This document shows, piece by piece, positions 11,422-20,136 of a stretch of DNA of 64,000 bases. The translations under genes were made by a program, and so were the position numbers. This stretch comes from JAAXHB01 sp965214945 (GTDB lineage Bacteria > Actinomycetota > Acidimicrobiia > Acidimicrobiales > Aldehydirespiratoraceae). Each line of letters opens with the position of its first letter. The stretch's first letter is position 1. Under the pieces are notes generated by a model, which saw nothing but the letters and a program-made list of their open reading frames with translations, was not told the DNA's origin and made no database searches. The stretch is from NCBI GenBank assembly GCA_965214945.1, contig OZ244029.1, positions 1,488,001-1,552,000 of the forward strand. Reading direction: 5' to 3'.

Positions 11422-11437
11422 CCGGAGTTGACTCCGG
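11422..11437. promoter_or_regulatory. 16-bp inverted repeat upstream of the DksA-like gene
   Basis: CCGGAGT-TG-ACTCCGG is a perfect 7-bp dyad with a two-base centre, 35-50 bases before the DksA-like start. It also lies downstream of divIVA. With no T-tract, an operator is more likely than a terminator. Confidence 0.4.
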
Positions 11438-11454
11438 ACGCCAACTCTAGGCCC

Positions 11455-11480
11455 GCCGATAGCGGTTGCCGATAGCGGTT
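11455..11480. repeat. 13-bp tandem duplication
   Basis: GCCGATAGCGGTT occurs twice without a gap in the 174-bp spacer between divIVA and the DksA-like gene. The rest of this spacer shows no gene. Confidence 0.8.
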
Positions 11481-11561
11481 GAGGAGGCAGTGTTGCCCGC
11501 CGCGCTTGCTCGCCGGGGGGACGCGGGCGCAGCCGTGCCCGGATGCGCTGCGGCTGGCCGG

Positions 11562-13112
11562 TCAGCCTCGCGGTTTCCCCCAGCTGATCTCCTTAGACCA
11601 GCGGTCATCATGTTCAAAGAACGTCTCCAGCGGGTCATGAGCCTCAGACGGAGGAGCATCGTCGTTTACCACCTGGCGAAGCTGCTCGACGAACTCGTCG
11701 TGATGAGCCGGATCATCAGGAGGTGGATCCTCTGGGAGAGGCTCGTGACCCTCCGTTGTCACGAGGCTCATCGGCTGCGTGGCGGCGTGCCCTGAACGAC
11801 TATCCGATGAGCGCGCTTTGCGGCGCGAGTCAGATGGTGTGGGCTCGCCTTGGTCGTCCCGCCATTTTGGCTCTTCGACGTCGGAGTAAGAAAACGACTC
11901 GGCAACGCGGAACTGCGGCTTGGAGCGGCGCAGCCTCATCGCGGGCGCGTCGCCTGACACCTCGCGCTCGATAGCTCCGCCGTCGGCGCGGGCGATATCG
12001 TCAACCATGACTGGCTCCGCTAGAGTCTCAATGTCAGCTTTAGCTTTAGACTTGGTTTGCGACCTATCAGTTCGAGCCGCGTTGCCGGCATCTTCTGTGC
12101 CTTCGGAGTCCGCAGCTTCTGTGTCGCTTAGGCGAAGTCCACCCTGCGATGAAACTTGCCTATCTGAGTCTTCTTCGTGCTCCGCGTCTTCGAGGGCTTC
12201 GGAGTCGAGCGCCGCCCCGACTCTTGGATTCTCAGCTTCAGCTTGTGATACCTCACCCCCGACGGGCTCTTCGGCCTCTTCGTCAGCTGTCGTTTCAGCT
12301 GCTGAATCGTGCTCAGCGTCATCATCCCGCAAACCATCAGTGTGCGCAGCATGAGCGCTGCCGGTCAGCGACACCCGGCCGGCGGACTCCTCGGCTGGCA
12401 CAACAGGTATGCCAACCGGAGGTGCTGTCGGCTCAGCGTCGAGACCGGTCTCTGCGACCAAGTCCTGCAACGAGTTGAGCATCTCGATCAGTTGGCTTCG
12501 CTGGTCTGCCCTCTCCGCCCGCAGATCGGATATCTGTGACAGCAGTTCGGCTCTGGCGGACTTGGTAACAAGCAGTTCCGTGAGCGCCTTGGCCTGTATG
12601 ACTGAAGTCTCTTCAACCGCGGTGCGCTTCGCGCTTTTGACGATTTGCTCAGCGTCAGCCTGGGCGCGTTCAATCATCGAGGTTGAGCGCTGCTCGGCTT
12701 GGCGCAACATGCTGGCGGACTTTGCCTCAGCACTGGTCAAGGCTTCCGCTGCGCGGTCTCTCGCCTTGTTGACGATGGCTGAGGCCTCCTTGTGGGCCTC
12801 GTCCTTCAATGTGTCGGCAATATGCTGCGCGCTGACAAGGGTGTTCAGCAAGGTCTCGCGCATCTTGGCGGACTCTGCGTCATCACCAGGGCTTGAGGTG
12901 TTTGCCTGCGAAAGGGCCGCTTCAGCCTTGTCTGCCCGGTCTCGAGCCTTGTCCGCCCGGTCTCGAAATTCGGCGATCAGGGCCTGTGCGTTCGCCGCGG
13001 CGCGGCTGACTGCTGACACATAAGCATCCACTTCGTCGTAGTCGTAACCGCGGAACCGCTCAGTGAAGCGAACCTCCTTTGTGAGCTGGCTCAGCTCGCT
13101 AGACTTATCCAT
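11562..13112 (-). CDS. divIVA: DivIVA-domain coiled-coil protein
   Basis: The N-terminus (residues 8-35, VRFTERFRGYDYDEVDAYV) is the DivIVA membrane-targeting signature. A long Ala/Glu/Arg-rich coiled coil runs to about residue 220. Residues 240-500 are acidic, low-complexity and probably disordered, which makes it long (516 residues) for the family. In actinobacteria DivIVA (Wag31) marks poles and guides wall growth. It lies at the 3' end of the division block after yggT, as in relatives. ATG at 13112. Confidence 0.9.
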   Translation of the reverse strand: MDKSSELSQLTKEVRFTERFRGYDYDEVDAYVSAVSRAAANAQALIAEFRDRADKARDRADKAEAALSQANTSSPGDDAESAKMRETLLNTLVSAQHIADTLKDEAHKEASAIVNKARDRAAEALTSAEAKSASMLRQAEQRSTSMIERAQADAEQIVKSAKRTAVEETSVIQAKALTELLVTKSARAELLSQISDLRAERADQRSQLIEMLNSLQDLVAETGLDAEPTAPPVGIPVVPAEESAGRVSLTGSAHAAHTDGLRDDDAEHDSAAETTADEEAEEPVGGEVSQAEAENPRVGAALDSEALEDAEHEEDSDRQVSSQGGLRLSDTEAADSEGTEDAGNAARTDRSQTKSKAKADIETLAEPVMVDDIARADGGAIEREVSGDAPAMRLRRSKPQFRVAESFSYSDVEEPKWRDDQGEPTPSDSRRKARSSDSRSGHAATQPMSLVTTEGHEPLPEDPPPDDPAHHDEFVEQLRQVVNDDAPPSEAHDPLETFFEHDDRWSKEISWGKPRG

Positions 13113-13152
13113 GTTTCATAGGTTAGGCACAACAAAAAGCCGTCAGTTGGTC

Positions 13153-13419
13153 TCAAGCGCAGAGGGCGCGGCGGACAAATGAAATGGCAATGATGACGAC
13201 GATCGGCGACAGGTCGAGTGCTATCCCACCCAGCCTCAACATCGGCAGTCTGCGGCGCAAGGGCCCGATCAGCGGATCTGTGATCATGTAGAGAAACCCG
13301 GTGATCGTGGCCATCGCCCCGTCGCCGCGGAACGGAAACCAGCTCAGCAACACCCGTGCGAACACCGCGATGAGATATAGATTCAGCGCCAGACAGAAGA
13401 GCCCGCGCAACGTGCTCAC
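13153..13419 (-). CDS. yggT: YggT-family integral membrane protein
   Basis: An 88-residue protein with two membrane helices (about residues 3-24 and 65-84) flanking a short loop with DPLIGPLRRRLP, a family signature. The exact role is not known; in actinobacteria and firmicutes the gene sits between sepF and divIVA, as here, and is tied to division or osmotic response. The stop of sepF is 15 bases upstream of its start, suggesting one transcript. Confidence 0.9.
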   Translation of the reverse strand: MSTLRGLFCLALNLYLIAVFARVLLSWFPFRGDGAMATITGFLYMITDPLIGPLRRRLPMLRLGGIALDLSPIVVIIAISFVRRALCA

Positions 13420-13434
13420 AGCATGAAGCCTGAC

Positions 13435-13983
13435 TTAGCGGAGTGGCTGGCGGGCCGGCTCCCGGATCGCCGGATCAACCTCAGCAGGGGTCAGAAGGTA
13501 CACCTCGTCGGCCACTCGATCCATCTTGCCGTCGCGTGCGTAGCAAAGACCGCTTGAGAAGTCCACCAGTCTCCGGCGCAGGTCGCGGTCCACGGCTTGA
13601 AGGTTGATAATCACAGCCTGCCCTGACTTGAAGCGGTCGCCTATCTCTTGGGCGTCGTTGAACAGCGCGGGCGAGACAGCGTGAGGCTTGCGTGTGACCG
13701 ACGCGCCGCGTAGGGGCATCGCGGCAGGCACAGCGACCTGGGCACCAGCAACATCGACCTGCTGGACGTGATCGCGGCCGACTCCTTGGTTGATCGGAAT
13801 CGGACGGACTGTCGTGCCCGTCAGGGAGTCGCCCTGATCCGGTGGTGCGGTGGTCGGCGCCTGCTGCGGCGCGCCCCCGTAGCGGGCGGCTGACGGCGCG
13901 CCGGCACCTGAGCGCGCCGCATCATAGTTCTCATAGTGCTCATCGGGGCCGAGCCCAAGATAGATCATTGCCTTTTTCAGCAT
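13435..13983 (-). CDS. sepF: Cell division protein SepF
   Basis: The membrane anchor for FtsZ in bacteria that lack FtsA. The first residues MLKKAMIYLGLG form the amphipathic membrane-binding helix. A Pro/Gly/Ala linker (about 25-75) leads to the conserved C-terminal domain, including AQEIGDRFKSGQAVIINLQ and DFSSGLCYARDGKM. 182 residues, normal length. A GAGGAG motif precedes the ATG. The 258-bp gap upstream holds short palindromes that may mark its own promoter. Confidence 0.95.
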   Translation of the reverse strand: MLKKAMIYLGLGPDEHYENYDAARSGAGAPSAARYGGAPQQAPTTAPPDQGDSLTGTTVRPIPINQGVGRDHVQQVDVAGAQVAVPAAMPLRGASVTRKPHAVSPALFNDAQEIGDRFKSGQAVIINLQAVDRDLRRRLVDFSSGLCYARDGKMDRVADEVYLLTPAEVDPAIREPARQPLR

Positions 13984-14096
13984 GTAAGCCGTTTCTCCTC
14001 TAGGGAAGACATAGCCCGCCCGTGGTCAGCCCGCGTTGTCGATTCAGTGACATCCTCGATGAACTCTTCCAGGATTGGAGCTACAACCCTCTGCCA

Positions 14097-14123
14097 GTGT
14101 ACACAAGATCGATCACACGTGTG
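14097..14123. promoter_or_regulatory. Two palindromes upstream of sepF
   Basis: GTGTACAC (14097-14104) and CACACGTGTG (14114-14123) lie 9 bases apart in the 258-bp spacer between yggS and sepF. This is the largest gap within the post-ftsZ division block. A regulator site is plausible; no clear -10/-35 pair was identified. Confidence 0.35.
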
Positions 14124-14234
14124 TCCCGGTGTTCAGTGCCCGAGGCTCGCTTGTGCGCGGACCGCGGTTACACCTCTGCCATAGGGATTCGGCCCCGGTG
14201 CCCGTGTCCGCCGGCGCTCGCTGCTGCCGCGATG

Positions 14235-14248
14235 GCCGTGATCACGGC
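14235..14248. promoter_or_regulatory. 14-bp perfect palindrome over the yggS stop codon
   Basis: GCCGTGATCACGGC is fully self-complementary and contains the TGA stop of yggS (14242-14244). It could be a binding site or chance in GC-rich sequence. Confidence 0.3.
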
Positions 14249-14934
14249 GACACGCTGGGAGCGGGTCGGGGCCCGAAGAGGCTTCGCCCGACGCGCACCA
14301 TCGTTGCTCCCTCCCCCACGGCCGCTTCCAGATCCTCCGTCATGCCCATCGAGCAATGAGGCAGTTCCAGGGCGTCTGCCAGGTGCCGAAGCGTCCGAAA
14401 ACAGCGCACCGACTGATCAGGCTGTCCTTGAGGCCCGATGGTCATCAGACCGACCGGACGGAGCCCGAAGTCAACTGCGCCAGTCGCCAATGCCTCCGCA
14501 TCCGAGGGTGGACAGCCCCCTTGTGTGCGGGCGCCGGTGACGTTGACCTGGATCATGATCTGCGACCGAGGCGATCGCTTTGCCAATTCCCGGATCAGCG
14601 CGGGCCGGTCGATGGTCTGCCACATATCGACCCACGCGGCCAGGCGCTTGACCTTGTTGCGCTGAAGCCGTCCGATGAAGTGCACGCGCGGCAAAGGTGC
14701 AGCGGAGGCCTCAAGCAGCTTCGCCTCGCATTCCTGGGCGTAGTTTTCACCTATGTCAGCGATCCCGCAGTTCGCGGCGGCGTCAACCGCCCACGCGCCG
14801 AAAGCCTTGGTGACGGCGACGACCCTCACGTCTGATCCCCCAGCTGAGGCGATCCTGGCGCGTACCGCTGCGTAACGGCGCGCGACATCCGCGACAGCCG
14901 ACGCGGCCGCGCTCGGCCGACCTGGGTCGCTCAC
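14242..14934 (-). CDS. yggS: YggS/PROSC-family PLP-binding protein
   Basis: A 230-residue PLP-homeostasis protein with a single alanine-racemase-like TIM barrel. Lys43 in VAVTKAFG is the expected PLP Schiff-base lysine; GENYAQE, HFIGRLQRNKVK, and the C-terminal SMGMTEDLEAAVGEGATMVRVG are family landmarks. It begins with GTG overlapping the pgeF stop by four bases. The pgeF-yggS-sepF order downstream of ftsZ is typical of Gram-positives. Confidence 0.95.
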   Translation of the reverse strand: MSDPGRPSAAASAVADVARRYAAVRARIASAGGSDVRVVAVTKAFGAWAVDAAANCGIADIGENYAQECEAKLLEASAAPLPRVHFIGRLQRNKVKRLAAWVDMWQTIDRPALIRELAKRSPRSQIMIQVNVTGARTQGGCPPSDAEALATGAVDFGLRPVGLMTIGPQGQPDQSVRCFRTLRHLADALELPHCSMGMTEDLEAAVGEGATMVRVGRSLFGPRPAPSVSP

Positions 14935-15614
14935 TGCGCTCGCTCCAGACGCGCGGCGGTGACCTGGCGCTGTGGTTCGCCGCGGACACGGTGCGAGAAG
15001 AACACCCGATCCGCGGTGTCTAGCTGCAGGTCCTCGATGTCGGCCACGCCGGCGGCGCGCAATGCGCCGCGCACGGCCGCCGCCAGATCGAGAGCACAGG
15101 TGCCCCAGTCGGTGAGAGCACCGACCTCGCGGCCATCAGTCACAGCGGACACAGCCGCTAGGTCGTCCGGGCCGAACTCGTATGAGCCTGGCCGGATCAT
15201 GGGACCTAGGAGCGCCCGGACGCTATGCGTGGACCGGCGGCAATGCATGCGTCCGGCAAGAAACCGCACCCTGTCGACTACTTCCTTAATCACGCCTGCG
15301 ACGATGCCGCGCCAACCGGCGTGAGCGACGCCCAGCACCCCGCAGCCCGCCACGACGACCGGAGCACAGTCAGCAGTCTGCACCGTAAGCACCGCTCCTC
15401 GAGCACGTGTGACCGCGCCGTCCGCGCAGGCTCCGGCAGCCCGGCCCGGACGATCGACTACCACCACGCCGTTACCGTGCTGCTGACGCAGCCAAGTCCA
15501 AGCACCACCCATAAGAGCTTGTCGCCGCCGCTCGAGACTCTTCGGATCGGCGGTCGCCGCCGCACTGCCGACGCCGAAGTCGCCGAGGGAGCGATCGGAG
15601 AAGCGAACCCGCAC
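14931..15614 (-). CDS. pgeF: PgeF/YfiH-family (DUF152) protein
   Basis: A peptidoglycan-editing / purine-nucleoside phosphorylase-like laccase-domain protein of 227 residues. Metal-site segments are LRQQHGNGV, TADCAPVV and GVAHAGWRG. In Escherichia coli this protein keeps L-Ser out of the stem peptide, which fits its position next to ftsZ. The GTG at 15614 was chosen; an in-frame upstream segment coding RLLPAGEGRVV looks family-like but has no standard start codon, so the true start is uncertain. Confidence 0.88.
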   Translation of the reverse strand: MRVRFSDRSLGDFGVGSAAATADPKSLERRRQALMGGAWTWLRQQHGNGVVVVDRPGRAAGACADGAVTRARGAVLTVQTADCAPVVVAGCGVLGVAHAGWRGIVAGVIKEVVDRVRFLAGRMHCRRSTHSVRALLGPMIRPGSYEFGPDDLAAVSAVTDGREVGALTDWGTCALDLAAAVRGALRAAGVADIEDLQLDTADRVFFSHRVRGEPQRQVTAARLERAQ

Positions 15615-15664
15615 GACCCGGCCCTCACCTGCGGGCAGCAGCCTCTCGACTGCACCTGGCAGGA

Positions 15665-16792
15665 TTATCGCAGGAACTCCGGGACGTCGAACTCGTCGTC
15701 GAGGTCTATGCTCTCGCCGACCGCAGTATCGGAGCCGTAGGCCTCGGCGAACACATCGGTAAGGCGCAGCGTGTCGTCCTCACGGGTGCGGCCGCCGCGT
15801 GCGCCACTCGGGCGCTTGCCACGGCCGCCCGTCCCGTAGGCCTTGCGGTCGCTGTCGAAACCCGCGGCGATGACCGTCACCTTCACCTCATCGCCCAGCT
15901 CGTCGTCTATCACGGTTCCGAAGATGATGTTCGCGTCCTGGTGGGCCACGGCGTGGATCACCTCGGCCGCTTCGTTCACCTCAATCAGCCCGAGCTTGGA
16001 GCTGCCGGAGATGTTGAGCAGCACGCCCAAGGAGCGGTCGATGGACGACTCCAGGAGCGGGCTGGAAATGGCGGCGCGCGCCGCGGCGGCGGCGCGTCCT
16101 TCGCCGCTTCCCGAGCCGATGCCCATAAGAGCATTGCCGGCGTTGGCAAGCACCGCGCGGACGTCGGCGAAGTCGGTGTTTATTAGCCCGGGCGTGGTGA
16201 TGAGGCTGGTTATTCCGCCTACGCCCTGCATCAGCACTTCGTCTGCCATGCGGAAAGCGTTGATCATCGAGGTCTTCTCGTCGGCTATGGCGATGAGGCG
16301 ATCGTTGGGGATCACGATGAGCGTGTCGACCTTCTCTTTGAGACGCCTAATGCCCTCTTCGGCCTGCATCGAGCGCCGCGCTCCTTCGAAGCTGAACGGG
16401 CGCGTGACCACGCCGATGGTGAGCGCTCCCACGCTGCGGGCCACCTCTGCGACAACGGGGGCGGCGCCAGTGCCGGTGCCGCCACCTTTGCCCGCTGTGA
16501 TGAACACCATGTCGGAACCTGTGAGCGCTTCGCGGATCTCGTCGATGTGCTCCTCACCGGCTTGTCGGCCTACCTCCGGATCACTCCCTGCGCCGAGGCC
16601 GCGGGTGAGGTTGCGGCCCAGGTTGATCTTCAGGTCGGCATCGCTCATGCTCAACGCCTGCGCGTCGGTGTTCGCGACTATGAACTCCACGCCCTTGAGT
16701 CCGGCGTCGATCATCCTGTTGACGGCATTGACTCCTCCTCCGCCCACGCCGATGACCCTGATGACGGCAATGAAGTTGTGCGGGTCGTCCAT
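15665..16792 (-). CDS. ftsZ: Cell division GTPase FtsZ
   Basis: The tubulin-like protein that forms the Z ring. The GTP-binding signature GGGTGTG is at residues 103-109, and the synergy (T7) loop is NTDFADV. The C-terminal tail ends DVPEFLR, the conserved peptide that SepF and other partners bind. 375 residues, slightly short owing to a brief linker. ATG at 16792 with GGAGG upstream. The 124-bp gap after ftsQ breaks the run of overlapping genes, so ftsZ probably has its own promoter there. Confidence 0.98.
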   Translation of the reverse strand: MDDPHNFIAVIRVIGVGGGGVNAVNRMIDAGLKGVEFIVANTDAQALSMSDADLKINLGRNLTRGLGAGSDPEVGRQAGEEHIDEIREALTGSDMVFITAGKGGGTGTGAAPVVAEVARSVGALTIGVVTRPFSFEGARRSMQAEEGIRRLKEKVDTLIVIPNDRLIAIADEKTSMINAFRMADEVLMQGVGGITSLITTPGLINTDFADVRAVLANAGNALMGIGSGSGEGRAAAAARAAISSPLLESSIDRSLGVLLNISGSSKLGLIEVNEAAEVIHAVAHQDANIIFGTVIDDELGDEVKVTVIAAGFDSDRKAYGTGGRGKRPSGARGGRTREDDTLRLTDVFAEAYGSDTAVGESIDLDDEFDVPEFLR

Positions 16793-16916
16793 TGCAGGAT
16801 GGCCTCCGGTTCTTCGATGATTCTCAAAGCCTGAATTGAGTTGAGCGGACTGCGTCTGACGGTAGCCGCTCTACTGAGAGTAGCCGACCCGCGCGCAGTG
16901 GCGGTGCCAGTTGTCA

Positions 16917-17744
16917 TCAACCGCACATCGGATGGCGTCTGACCGTGCTCAAGTCGGCCATGGTGACATCGACGGTGACTACGCACTCGAGGTCGGTGTT
17001 TGCCAGGATGGATCGCACCGCGGTCACCTTGTGATCCAGCAGAGCGGGCTCCCCGAGCACCACCTCAGCGCCGCCGACAAGCTTGAGGCCCACCGAGGTG
17101 TCGCCATCGACGGTGACGGCGTCGACCCACAGACGTAGATCCTCCGGCAGCGCGGCCACCACCGACAGGCCAGGCCCAGCATCGTGGTGAACGTCGCCCG
17201 CCGCACCGTGGAAGGGCACCTCAATTTGGGGAACCTCAACCGGGCTCGAGGACTGCGCTGGAGATTCGCGCGGCGCGTTGGATAGGACAGGCTGAGACGC
17301 CGGCTGGCGACGAATGACGTATCCGTAGGCGTCTATGACGGCCACGGTGTCGTCGCCACCAGGCGAAGTCGCGACCGGCACGCGGGGTGTGATCTTGACG
17401 CTCAGGGTGCCGGGCCAGTGGCGGGTGACCTCAGCAGACCTAACCCACGGCAGAGACACGATGGCGTCGGCAGCCGCGTCTGTGTCAAGGCTTGTCATGG
17501 CGAGGCCCTTTCGCAGGCCGCTCACTCGCAGCACCTCGGATGCGCGCTCCGCGGACAGACCCCGCATGGCGATGCGGTCGACGTCGAGCAGCGGCGTGCG
17601 TGTCAGACCCCAGCCACCGAGCAGCGCTGTCGCCACTGCGAGCAACACCAGAAGGAAGACGAGCCGCCGCCTGCCCCGCGCCCGCAAGACCGCAATCCGA
17701 CGCTGTCTGAAACGAGCGTCCATCGCTGTTGCGGACGCGCTCAC
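16917..17744 (-). CDS. ftsQ: Cell division protein FtsQ (DivIB)
   Basis: A bitopic membrane protein of the divisome, 275 residues. A basic cytoplasmic head is followed by one membrane helix (about residues 28-50), then the POTRA domain starting LLDVDRIAMRGLS and the FtsQ domain with LPWVRSAEVTRHWPGTL. The GTG at 17744 overlaps the murB stop by four bases and gives a normal N-terminus. A Pro/Ser/Gln-rich insert (about residues 150-185) is disordered-looking. Confidence 0.93.
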   Translation of the reverse strand: MSASATAMDARFRQRRIAVLRARGRRRLVFLLVLLAVATALLGGWGLTRTPLLDVDRIAMRGLSAERASEVLRVSGLRKGLAMTSLDTDAAADAIVSLPWVRSAEVTRHWPGTLSVKITPRVPVATSPGGDDTVAVIDAYGYVIRRQPASQPVLSNAPRESPAQSSSPVEVPQIEVPFHGAAGDVHHDAGPGLSVVAALPEDLRLWVDAVTVDGDTSVGLKLVGGAEVVLGEPALLDHKVTAVRSILANTDLECVVTVDVTMADLSTVRRHPMCG

Positions 17745-18745
17745 AGATACAAGCCTTCCGTCTCGCTGCGCGTGAAGCCGGCGAGACACGTCTCGGGGAC
17801 CAGGCTGATGCCGTGAGCGTCACGCACTCGACGTCGGATCTCGGCCATCAGCCTCAGGATGTCGCTGGCGCATCCGTCGTCGTCGACTTGGATGAAGTTA
17901 GCGTGCTTGTCGGACACTCGGGCTGTGCCAAGGCGCAGGCCTTTCGCGCCGGTGGCCTCGATGAGGCGACCGGCGCTGTCTCCCGGCGGATTGGCGAACA
18001 CCGAGCCGCAGTTCCGTCCGCCGGGCTGATGGGCTCTTCGCCAGCGGATGACCTGGGCCAGCTCCGAACATGCCGCCGCGGAATCGCCGTTGGTAAGGCG
18101 AATACGGGCCGACGCAACCACCTGATACGACTCGACTCTGCTGGTGCGATAGCCGAGCTGCAGAGCCGAGGCGGGAAGGTGTGCGATACCCCCGCTCCGC
18201 AAATCGACGACGGTGGCCTCTGCCAGAACCGCCGCCATGTCGGAGCCGTGGCAGCCGGCGTTCATGCGCACCGCTCCGCCGACCGTCCCCGGAACGCCGA
18301 CCGCCCACTCAAAGCCGCGCAGTCCGGCCGCAGCGCAGGATCGCGCGAGCACCGGCAGCAGCGCGCTCCCGCCCGCGGTGACGCAGCGTTCTGCGGAGTC
18401 GGCTTCCAGGCCTACGTCGCGCGGCGGGGTGAGGTCGAAGGCTCGCAGAGCCGGCCCGAGCATGATGGCCAAGCCGGCAAAACCGCTGTCGGCGACAAGC
18501 AAGTTCGAGCCGCGGCCGATTACTACCACGGGCAGGGGTTCGCGGTACGCGCCCGCAGAGGCCGACGTCACCCGGGCCAGAGCCGTGAGGTCGTCCAGGC
18601 TGTGGGCGACCACCCACAATCTGGCCGGACCGCCCACGCGGTAGGTGGTGTACGGTGCCAGCGGCTGATCCGTCCGCAAGGCGGGAGCGAGCCGTGAGTT
18701 CGCCAGCTGCGAGCCAAGCAACGACAAACGGTCGGCCCTGCTCAC
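17741..18745 (-). CDS. murB: UDP-N-acetylmuramate dehydrogenase
   Basis: Reduces UDP-GlcNAc-enolpyruvate to UDP-MurNAc with NADPH and FAD. 334 residues. YTTYRVGGPARLWV is the FAD-binding entry, GRGSNLLVADSGF the pyrophosphate loop, and NCGSVFANPPGDSAGRLIE carries the catalytic serine region. GTG start overlaps the murC stop by four bases, and the gene overlaps ftsQ likewise. No ddl gene lies between murB and ftsQ. Confidence 0.96.
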   Translation of the reverse strand: MSRADRLSLLGSQLANSRLAPALRTDQPLAPYTTYRVGGPARLWVVAHSLDDLTALARVTSASAGAYREPLPVVVIGRGSNLLVADSGFAGLAIMLGPALRAFDLTPPRDVGLEADSAERCVTAGGSALLPVLARSCAAAGLRGFEWAVGVPGTVGGAVRMNAGCHGSDMAAVLAEATVVDLRSGGIAHLPASALQLGYRTSRVESYQVVASARIRLTNGDSAAACSELAQVIRWRRAHQPGGRNCGSVFANPPGDSAGRLIEATGAKGLRLGTARVSDKHANFIQVDDDGCASDILRLMAEIRRRVRDAHGISLVPETCLAGFTRSETEGLYL

Positions 18746-20136
18746 AGCCTCCGTTGCCTCTGCGGATCCTCAAGCCGTTCGATGACCGTGTCGGGCAGCA
18801 AGGTCAGGTCGCCGGCTCCGAGAGTCAGGCAGAGGTCTCCGGGACGAAGCCGCCGCACCAGCCAGTCGGCCACCTCGTCCAGCCGGCGCAGCCAAGTCAC
18901 CTCCGACCAGGGATGAGCGTCGAGCACGGCGTCGAGCACGACCTTAGCCGTGACACCCGGTCTCGGGTCCTCGCCTGCAGGGTATATCTCGGTGAGGACG
19001 AGGTGGTCTGCATCGGTGAAAGAATCAGCGAAGGCCGCGCCGACGGAGGCCACGCGGCTGTAGCGGTGAGGCTGAAACACGCAGATCACACGCCGCCAGC
19101 TTCCGATGCGCGCCGCGGCCAGAGCGGCGGCGGCCTCGCTGGGCAGGTGAGCGTAGTCGTCCACAAAGGTGACTCCAGCGGCTGTGCCGCGGAATTCGAA
19201 ACGCCGTGCGACGCCCCCGAAGCGCTTGAGAGCGCGCGCGGCGGCATCGAAGGAAGCACCCAGCGTCAGAGCGGTCGCAGCAGCCGCGGCGGCGTTGAGA
19301 GCGTTGTGCAGGCCCGGCACCGGCAGCTCTATTCGGCCGAGGTGCCGTCCGTGCAGACTCAAGTCGAAGGAGGTGACAGGCATTGTCAGCCTCACATCGG
19401 CCATGCGATAGACGGCGTCAGGCGCTGTACCGTAGGTAACCGCGCCCGACCGCGCCGCGAGACGGGCAGCGACGGGATCATCAGCACACGCCACAACGCG
19501 CGCAGCTGACGACGCGAAGTCCTCGAAGGCAGCCTCGAGCCAAGACTGGTCGCCATCGTAGGCGTCAAGGTGGTCGGGCTCGACGTTGGTGATCAACGCG
19601 ATCTCGGGCTCCAGCGCCAGGAACGTGCGGTCACTCTCATCGGCTTCCACCACGAACCACTCACCCTCGTCCCACGTGGCACCGGTGCCGACCTCGTTCA
19701 CGTCGCCTCCGATGATGAACGACGGGCGCAGTCCGGCCTCGACGAGCACCAGCGCTAACATCGAGCTGGTCGTTGTCTTGCCGTGCGTGCCAGCCACCGC
19801 GACCGTGCGCCGTGAGGCGCCGATCAGCGGCAGAATGTCGCTGCGCCGCATCACCGGGATGCCGGCCTCCTGGGCGGCCCTCAGCTCGGGGTTCGCCTCG
19901 CCTATGGCTGAGGAGACGGCGACTGCTGCAGCCGCGCCCAGGTTCGCCGGGTCGTGACCGATCGCAACGCTTACGCCCTCAGCCCTGAGTCGTGACGTGA
20001 CAAAGCTCTCGCGCAGGTCGGAGCCGGTCACCGTATGTCCCATCGCGTGGAGCACCGACGCGATCGCGCTCATTCCCGCGCCGCCGGCGCCGACCACGTG
20101 CACTGCCGTCGATGCTGTGAGATCGACCGTGCTCAT
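18742..20136 (-). CDS. murC: UDP-N-acetylmuramate-L-alanine ligase
   Basis: ATP-dependent ligase adding L-Ala to UDP-MurNAc, the first stem-peptide step. 464 residues from the ATG at 20136 (ATGA overlap with murG). HVVGAGGAGMSAIA is the UDP-binding motif, AGTHGKTTT (about residues 115-122) the P-loop, and VEADESDRTF the Mg site. A longer start at 20169 would overlap murG by 37 bases and is less likely. Confidence 0.97.
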   Translation of the reverse strand: MSTVDLTASTAVHVVGAGGAGMSAIASVLHAMGHTVTGSDLRESFVTSRLRAEGVSVAIGHDPANLGAAAAVAVSSAIGEANPELRAAQEAGIPVMRRSDILPLIGASRRTVAVAGTHGKTTTSSMLALVLVEAGLRPSFIIGGDVNEVGTGATWDEGEWFVVEADESDRTFLALEPEIALITNVEPDHLDAYDGDQSWLEAAFEDFASSAARVVACADDPVAARLAARSGAVTYGTAPDAVYRMADVRLTMPVTSFDLSLHGRHLGRIELPVPGLHNALNAAAAAATALTLGASFDAAARALKRFGGVARRFEFRGTAAGVTFVDDYAHLPSEAAAALAAARIGSWRRVICVFQPHRYSRVASVGAAFADSFTDADHLVLTEIYPAGEDPRPGVTAKVVLDAVLDAHPWSEVTWLRRLDEVADWLVRRLRPGDLCLTLGAGDLTLLPDTVIERLEDPQRQRRL

